In this document: piece by piece, positions 57,491 through 64,000 of the stretch
Layout of the letters: each line of letters begins with the position of its first letter
How positions within the stretch are numbered: position 1 is the stretch's first letter
Source: Isoetes taiwanensis
Lineage: Eukaryota > Streptophyta > Lycopodiopsida > Isoetales > Isoetaceae
Length of the DNA stretch: 64,000 bases
Assembly: GCA_021234155.1 (NCBI GenBank)
Contig: JAJEKV010000010.1
Span: forward strand, 11,550,359 to 11,614,358
Direction: 5' to 3'
Position numbers and translations under genes: made by a program
The notes under the pieces: model-generated
Seen by the model: only the letters and a program-made list of their open reading frames with translations
Database searches by the model: none
Told to the model about the DNA's origin: nothing

Positions 57491-60400
57491 CTAAGACTCG
57501 GTTATGTGCAAAAGTGTGAGGAGTGATGAGAGAGGGATCGGGGCGTCCTCATGTTCATTTATGCCATCGTCATCACCTTCACTTCTTTTCTTTGTCACTT
57601 TCGAGGAAGTGCTTGAGTTATCTTCCTCATCACTATCAACAGACGGTGAAGCATTGTCACCACCTTCTTCATCATCTTCTTCATAATTACAAGCTTTTTT
57701 TAAGCAAATTGATAGTCTTAGGCGTGAAGCGATTGTCGATTTCAATTTAAAATCATAGCACAATATAGTCCGTCATTAAGGTTCGGCTTCGTCCCTACAA
57801 CCCACCTTCTTGGACTTTCTCCCTTTTCCTTGGCTTCTCATTTCTAACTCATATCTACCTTCAAAAGCATTTTACGGCGTGTTGCAAGCCAATGAATCTT
57901 GAGTTTAGTGACTAAGCCTTCCTCCTTGGTGTGTCAAGCACTTTTTACTATCGAGCGATTCGACCTTTGTCATCCTCCTCGGTCGGAAGAGCAATTAGCA
58001 TACCTTTGGTAATTTACGTGATATTACCTTGGGGCTCATTCTGCGTCTTGGTCAGGGTACACATGACTTGGTCCTCCTCGTCTTCTACTTCAGGTGCAAA
58101 TGTAGCCTTTGCTTGGACTGCTTGGTCTTTGGGGTTGATGGAAGGTGTTAGGCCATTGAAATGGTTCTTGCAAGCTGTCTTAGAGCTATGTTTTGTACAA
58201 CAATTTTACGTTAGAAAGAAATTACTCCACCACATCAGATCTTCTTCTAAAAAGTACTTAAAACTGAGGAAATTCCATTTTCAATGGCTTTTAAGGATGA
58301 CTTCTGGGGTACTTTTCTTACCTTGGACTCCTTAGGATTTTTGAGAGGAAGTTGCTTTCATTACGTTCTATGAAGGAAAATTAATGCGGAATATATTTAA
58401 GGAAGCGTAATCCCTCTGGCGGACTCGGTCCTTAGTTGTGGTATACTTCTTCCCCCTGTAAGAAGCTTTGGCCATCCTTCAAGTAGAACTTGATATGATG
58501 TTGAAAGGTGAGATCATTCAACTTGTTCCGCGGCTTGTTCTCTGTTTGAGCGTTGAGAAAAAACAAACTCTCGAAATCAGCGGTCTCTTTAAGAAGATCG
58601 ACCTTTGGGGTAGGAGTGTAAGAATCTTCAATAATTGAACTAAAGAAGGAAGGCGAAAGCCTTCTTCCTTCTAAAAGCGCCTGAGAAAATCTCTTTGAAC
58701 ATTTGGTCAATCGATCATGAGTGTGGCCTACAAGTAAGAAAACCAGAGCTTCACTTTTCTAAAGATCCTAGCTCCACTAACATGGCCACGATGCATAAAG
58801 AGTGTTTGATTCTTGTTCTCCCTTGTAGTATTGTCAAGTTGGATAAAGCAGCGGTGGTAATTGCTCTTTTTCGCTTACGAGGACCTTGTTAAAATTGTAA
58901 TTGTGAGGTTGGGGTCACCATGCAAGTTTGGATCAAAAAAACTTTGCACCTTAGACTTCCTTTGAAGACCATAGCTCCTACAAGGTGGACCTTAACAAAA
59001 CATTCCTCTGGCACATCTTTAGGAATGTTCAAGAAATGTGGTAGAGTTGTTTGGTTTGGTCCATTCCATCAATCACAACAGACATGTATTGATTGGGCGT
59101 TCAAGAGCTTTTTTTTTTCTATGCTTGGCAAGCTTTCTTCTCTCTGGCTTTGCTTGTTGTTCACGATAATGCGGCAAGGTTACGTTGCACAATATCGTAG
59201 AAGAAATCAGGTCAAAGCATTTTCTCTAAAACAAGTGAGAGATTGGAGAACATGAACTTACTTCTTTCGACCCTCTGTCTTTTGCGGTTTCTCGTTGACT
59301 CTTTAATTACGCACACCTCGAGCAAGCGGACATTCTATGTTTTCTAGGAATTTTCACAAGACCCGAATTCACTTTTCCACGATCACGGTGAAGTGTGAGT
59401 AAGAGATGTCTTTGAAAGCTGAGTGCAAGTCTCTTTGTACTCATTAAAACATCTTTTGGTGATGTTATCGGTTAAATGATACATGTTCTTTGTTAGGTAG
59501 CTTCTCACATGTTTCTCTAAAATATTTCTCCATCGGGACCACGGCGGCAAGGGCATGCATGGTTACAACTCTTCTTGGTCCACAATGATCATCGATTCTT
59601 TGGATTTTTGTCGATCTTTTGTGTATTCTAGACATTCTTGTGGACCCTAAGCGGTGGACAACCATAAAACATTTACGGCAAACTTCTTGGCCGGTTAATG
59701 TAGTGCAAGAAGGTGTTGCGGTCTGGTCTTACATGATAAGCTAAGTAGGCATTACAGTGCGCCAATGTCATGGAGCTGTAGTTGTCTCTAGCGCTTTCGT
59801 AATTTAGCCATGTTAAGTCTGTTGATGCAACCCAATGAGCAGCATTTAGTTCTCAAAAGTCTCCTCATTTTACTGTTCATCCATAAGATTTCTTCTTCTT
59901 GCGGAGGAGCAAGCCCTCAAACCAAAATCCACCTTGAATTTCTTTGAAGATTGGCTTGAGAACATGTAATCTCTTTGTTCCTCGTTGGTGTCTTCATCTT
60001 GATGAAACTTCTACTCGGGGGTGACTTCCTCTGTCTGAGTGGTGTGCTTGTAGAGAAAAGCAGACCCCGTGAAGTTGTTCAGGAATAGGCGGGGAGTACA
60101 GTGTTAAAGGGTGGTGATGGCCCATAAGAGGTTGTGGCATCATTTGTTCTTGTACCATCTTGAAAAGGAGTTCTTGCAAACATCTCCTTTAAATGATTTG
60201 GAATTACGCAAATCCATGTGTCACAACCCTTGTTGTGTGAAGAGGAGTGCATCTTTGGAGCTTCGTCCTCATTTGTAGTGAAGTCTGGTGAGAGAAATTG
60301 TAGTGAATCTCCACGGTCTTACGTGTTTTTACGTGTTCCTTGTATGTTTGCCGAAGGAAGGAGGCGAAACTACAAAGGGGGGGTAGCTTGTTCTTGAGCA

Positions 60401-60830
60401 CCCTTTGTTGTGGAGCTTCTGCGAGGTCGGGGATGGAGCAAAGGGTGGTGGCAGCCAGCTCGAACTAGTGGTGATTCTTTGGAAGGAGATGCCGGTGTCT
60501 TTGTCTCACGAGGACTTGGTGGCGGTTGGAAGGGTGGTGGAAGTACATTACGTCTTTGGACTTCGGTGTGTCTTGAGAAGCAAAAACGATGAAGAAGAGG
60601 TAGGAGTCGGAGAATTCCGGTCTTGAAGAAAAGCGGCGTTGGTCCCAAAGCGTGTCCTCGAGAACCAGGCGAGCTTGAGACACGAAAGGTGGTGGAAGTT
60701 TGTTGGTGAAGCGGTTTGTCATCTTAAGAAGCGCAAAAGCGGTGTAGAGTTTAGATAATGTTTTCTCTGCTTGAGCTTTTCTTATTCGAATACAAGCCCC
60801 GCCTACTAAAAGTAGAACTTCACGCAACAA
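57491..60830 (-). pseudogene. Second DUF7869-like transposase, heavily frameshifted
   Basis: On the minus strand, VVTMHALAAVVPMEKYFRET and CEKLPNKEH (about 59560-59470) precede the core. The core has MSVVIDGMDQTK (about 59086-59050, first Asp) with TTLPHFLN and VKVHLVGAMVFKGSL, then FIQLDNTTRENKN (about 58850-58812, second Asp), then FLLVGHTHDR (about 58741-58712, third acidic position). After it follow FSQALLEGRRLSPSFFSSII and a C-terminal region reaching an acidic tail (EEDDEEGGDNASPSVDSDEE, about 57690-57630). The motif order equals that of the element at 48-51 kb, but the sequences differ, so this is another subfamily. Upstream minus frames to 60830 are Pro/His-rich leader-like pieces. 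At least five breaks. A palindrome array begins 300 bp upstream. Confidence 0.6.
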
Positions 60831-61147
60831 TTAAGCGAAAGGCAAACTAAAAGCTATTCGAATACACTAGAAGCGAGCAGTAAGGCCAAAGCGTATTCCA
60901 CTTCACATAGAAAGCGAGCAAGGCGGAATGGACACCTTTAAAAGGAAATTTTGGCGCCTTGGTTTCGTATTCAGGTCTGAGCTGAAGTCGCCCGGCGCCC
61001 GGCATATGCCGAATATAATATTGGAGCTGTATTAGATACTCATAGAGAAACATGGATGGAGAGGTGAGTAAGAAAGTACAAGGTACAATCATTTTGTGTA
61101 ATGCGTTTCTTATTAGAATACATTTACGCCTTCCCTCGAAGGCGAAA

Positions 61148-61447
61148 GTGTGTTCGGAATACACATTCGCCTTCCCTCGAAGGGAAGTGTGTATTCGAAC
61201 GTTTTAAGCCGGGGAAGGCGAATGTGTATTCGGAATACACTTTAAGCCTTCGAGGAAGGGAAGCGTAAGGAATACACTTCGGAATACACTTTAGGAGAAG
61301 GCGTAAGTGTATCCGGAATACACTTAAGCCTGGAGGAAAGCGAAAGTGTATTAGGAATACACTTCGCCTTGGAGGAAAGGCGAAAGTGTATTCCGGGAAT
61401 ACTACGTTAAGCCTTCCCTCAAAAGCGAAAGTGTATTCGGAATACAC
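61148..61447. repeat. Array of the palindrome GTGTATTCGGAATACAC
   Basis: About eight copies, some imperfect, at roughly 61148, 61187, 61224, 61274, 61307, 61346, 61386 and 61431 (spacing 33-50 bp). The spacers themselves contain a second inverted word, CGCCTTCCCTCGAAGGCG and variants, so two palindrome types alternate. Lone relatives lie at 60836 and 60782 (TATTCGAATACA). Confidence 0.85.
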
Positions 61448-61767
61448 ATTAGTGTGTTCTTTGTTTTGTAAGTTTGTTTTTCAGTGATTTTTGTAGTGAC
61501 TTTAGGTGTTTTTTACGCTTTTTAAAACTTGTTTTAGACCTGTTTTTTTGTCAAGATTGCGGTGTTGTTTTTTGGCATTTTGGTCCTCTTTTTGCCCTTT
61601 TTTTTTCCTTTTCGCCAAGACATTTTGTGATACGGAATAGTTTTTTGCCCTTTGCTTTTCTCTAACAAGATCGTGTTTACACACAATTTACCTGAGACAA
61701 GAAGGCAGCAAGAAACAACACAAGAGGACCGTTAAAATCCCATGAAACCGCACCCACGAGAGAAGGG

Positions 61768-62405
61768 TTGAGGAGACATCTGCGCACGCCATCTCGAAAA
61801 CTTTCAAACTCAATGGTTTTACAAGGGGTATACGGAAAGTCTGACACACTTACTTTCCTACATGTGCGTCAGAGTCTTTGGAGCAAAAGATGCGATGAGA
61901 GGGAATTTGTTTGCATGGGCACCATCCGGTCCGTGAGTGAAGTAGGCTGGGGAGTCCAGCCCCGAGGGGAGGCTGTCTTTTGGACATCCCAAGGCTTTAT
62001 TCATGTTGATGAATCCTATTTTAGAGTGGTGAAAGTAAATCCTCGTCCTCTGTACAAGTATGTTGCTCACTACATCGGCAAAAGGTGGCTCGGTGCCATC
62101 ATCAACTATGTTGAAGCACAACGGCGAAGACTTCCCCCTGGCCGAGTCGGGCAGGAAGAGGATGAGCAAGCAGAGCGAAGCAGTTCCTCATCACAATCTG
62201 GGGAGTCCATCCGCGGTCCGAAAAGCCACCGTCACCACCACCAAAGAAGCGACCCAAGGGACACAATTCTTTGCTAAAGAGCCTAAAAAAAAGGCGGCCT
62301 TAATTGCGGAGAGGATATTTCGAGGAACCTAAGAAGAAGAAGGGGAAGGGTAAAGCACACGGTGTTGCTATAAAGGAAAAAAAAAAAGTTGACAAGGCAA
62401 TTTGA
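61768..62405 (+). pseudogene. Unrecognised decayed gene with basic nuclear-type C-terminus
   Basis: 61768-62277 gives a protein-like frame (MVLQGVYGKSDTLTFLHVRQ, REFVCMGTIRSVSEVGWGVQ, GFIHVDESYFRVVKVNPRP). From about 62140 the sense seems to move to another frame (SGRKRMSKQSEAVPHHNL, EPKKKAALIAERIF), then again to EEPKKKKGKGKAHGVAIKEK. The Lys runs resemble nuclear localisation signals. I recognise no domain. It lies divergently upstream of the second DUF7869-like transposase, between the two GTGTATTC arrays, and may belong to the same element. Confidence 0.35.
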
Positions 62406-62975
62406 AAAGATGGAAAGAGATTAACTGCACAAGTTTGTGCAAGGTGTAATTATTGCCGATCACTTCAATGAAGCTTCCATAGAAAAATGAAAGGCTGGTG
62501 AAAGGCCACTTCAGGTTCGCAAAATTTATGCCGATCACTTAAGGAACACGAAAGGCGAGAATAAGGAGCAATCAAATGCTCATGTGGCCCCAATAGTTGT
62601 CCTTGTTGGCGGGGAAGAGTGCAAAACCCCCGGGACTATGCCGAGAAAAGCGAGAGACCTACACTCACTACGTCTTGGGAGGCAATCACGACTTTAAGGC
62701 AAGAAGGCAACTTTATAAAAAGAAAAGAACCGAGGTACCTCTCAGTCCTCTGCTTATTTGTTTCTTGTGGTCTTACCAGATGAAGAAGCGAAAATCGTTG
62801 CCAACACCCACAATGCGACAACGAATATAAACTAAAGATGAGCCGTCGACAAGATCCGGTTCATGCCACGAGGGAGTGCGTAATATTCAAGGAAAAAAAT
62901 ACGGTGAGGACTGAAGAAGCCGACATTTTCCTTGGAGCTTAAGAGGCGTGTGCTATTGAATCTTTGCACTGAAAT

Positions 62976-63051
62976 ATGGCAGAGAGGCCAACAAAAGCTG
63001 ATCTCTCATTGGCCCGCGACAAGCTGGTTCGATTAGCTTTTAGAGATGGCA
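62976..63051 (+). CDS. Possible exon, unrecognised
   Basis: MAERPTKADLSLARDKLVRL then AFRDGK ends at a good splice donor (GGTAAGC). Coding-like but without a known family. Lies between the two palindrome arrays. Confidence 0.2.
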
Positions 63052-63405
63052 AGGTAAGCACAAAATGTATTCCGAATAGCAAATCAACTATTTGCGTGAA
63101 TCTTCTTGAGCGATTTGGGAACTCGGGACCCGGATATTTACAATGTTGGCGAGGGAGTTAAAGAGCAAGGGAAAGGAGGCGACTAAAAAAAAAAGCTCGG
63201 GCGTACCCAAAAAAAAATGACCATTACCGATGCGGCGGAAATGCGGGGGGCTTCTCGGAACCGCGGAGCTTCTCGGCGACTTCTCCAAAAAGTTGTTGAT
63301 AAGGAGTTTAGCCTAGAAGAAATGTCAAAGGAATTACACAAGTAAGTTTTCTCGACACAAACATTAGTTATTGCATGTTAGATTCCAAAAACATCGGCGT
63401 GGCTA

Positions 63406-63581
63406 GTGTATTCAGAATACACATGCCTTTCTTTACGGGCAATGTGTATTAGGAATACACATTGCTTGTCTCTAGAAAGGCATTGTGTATTCGGAATACA
63501 GGATTGGAATAATGAAGGAAGGCATGTGTATTCGGAATACACATTGCTCCTCGAATGTTGGCTTTGTGTATACGGAATACG
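63406..63581. repeat. Second array of the GTGTATTCGGAATACAC palindrome
   Basis: Five copies at 63406, 63444, 63485, 63526 and 63565 (spacing 38-41 bp), with spacers different from the first array (GGCAATGTGT and similar). A lone TGTATTCGAATACA lies at 63668. Confidence 0.85.
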
Positions 63582-63758
63582 CATGCGTTCCTTTAGAAAG
63601 CAATGTGTTTGTCTGTAGTAGAACTATTTTACGCATATTGTTTTGGTAGCATCACAAGTTAACGGTTTGTATTCGAATACAATTAGCTTGACTTGTATTT
63701 GTTTTTTCTTTTACGTTGCCTTCATTCTTTCGTTTAAACTCATTGTTTCCTTAGCGTC

Positions 63759-63971
63759 TTGCGACCAAAAAAGCGTCATAACATGTCAAACATGTTTGAT
63801 GGAGCGACTAAGCGTCGACACATGGGAAAGGTGCAAGGAACTCTACCCAATTGCCACATCAAATGGCGCATTGTCCAATATTCACCAAATTTTGAGGGCT
63901 GGGTAATTACACTTAGAATTCCTTCTCTCGCACAAAGCGATCTCTTGGCGGTTGTTGTTTTGTTTTCTTAG
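63759..63971 (+). CDS. Unrecognised frame near the window end
   Basis: MRPKKRHNMSNMFDGATKRR, HMGKVQGTLPNCHIKWRIVQ and YSPNFEGWVITL look coding-like but match no family I know. The frame ends in TAG just before the window edge. It may be another exon of the palindrome-bracketed element. Confidence 0.2.
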   Translation: MRPKKRHNMSNMFDGATKRRHMGKVQGTLPNCHIKWRIVQYSPNFEGWVITLRIPSLAQSDLLAVVVLFS

Positions 63972-64000
63972 AGCAAAAAGAAAAATAAAGACCTACCGAG

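Noticed and set aside
61124-61447. Minus frame with repeated YSEYTFAF peptide
   Set aside because: It is a translation of the palindrome array and has no start context or family; the DNA repeat explains it.
61148-63581. CRISPR-like spaced repeats
   Set aside because: The genome is eukaryotic; the repeats are perfect short palindromes with homologous spacers and no cas genes.
63378-63618. Frames on both strands with repeated YSEYT peptides
   Set aside because: Same cause: translation of the second GTGTATTC array.
1-64000. tRNA or rRNA genes
   Set aside because: I saw no convincing tRNA arms or rRNA core; the GCTCTGATACCA at 8081-8092 is a retrotransposon primer site, not a tRNA.

Overview
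The window looks like a piece of a large, gene-poor, transposon-rich land-plant nuclear genome. The captured gene fragments belong to plant families (DIMINUTO/DWF1 sterol reductase, Wun1-like wound protein, plant atypical dual-specificity phosphatase, PPR protein, secreted GH5 mannanase). The mobile elements are also plant-like: Helitrons ending in hairpin plus CTAG, a TRIM with a tRNA-iMet primer site, hAT, and DUF7869-type transposases. A fern or another seed-free vascular plant is my best guess, but the sequence alone does not prove it.

Layout. 1-2.35 kb: two decayed plus-strand genes, a kinase-like fragment running in from the left edge and a coiled-coil/RING protein. 2.7-3.8 kb: five tandem long hairpins. 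4.0-6.6 kb: broken hAT transposase (minus), followed by a TTCGCGTACGCGAA palindrome array at 7.0 kb. 7.45-8.25 kb: a miniature LTR retrotransposon (TRIM) with a scrambled head-to-head LTR tail. 9.37-14.93 kb: two Helitron-like elements end to end, the first carrying pieces of up to three unrelated genes. 15-17 kb: dispersed repeats and a phosphatase fragment. 18.0-19.2 kb (minus): the only clearly intact host gene, a 402-aa endo-beta-mannanase. 19.4-27.9 kb: nothing recognisable apart from small tandem repeats and a pyrimidine-rich tract. 28.0-30.0 kb: a minus-strand Helitron-like element holding a broken DWF1 copy. 30-39 kb: another Helitron end, a PPR pseudogene, MITE copies and a microsatellite.

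39.93-47.08 kb is the most interesting block. It is a 7.1-kb DNA transposon with clear terminal inverted repeats and a 4-bp target duplication (GTTG), inserted into a pyrimidine-rich tract that resumes on the other side. It encodes a DDE-like transposase (minus) with DFAENY, SDGCTSQLKG and SHGKGEHDG motifs. On the plus strand it carries a coiled-coil/SWIM/AT-hook gene and an FCP1/NIF-type HAD phosphatase-like gene.

48.0-51.0 kb: a DUF7869-like transposase, nearly intact, with one in-frame stop. 51-55 kb: no recognisable gene. 55-57 kb: low-complexity and palindrome repeats. 57.5-60.8 kb: a second, badly frameshifted DUF7869-like transposase. 61.1-63.6 kb: two arrays of a GTGTATTCGGAATACAC palindrome bracketing unrecognised decayed genes.

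Except for the mannanase, every recognisable gene is interrupted by stops, frameshifts or truncation, so most of the window is transposon sediment with captured host-gene debris.
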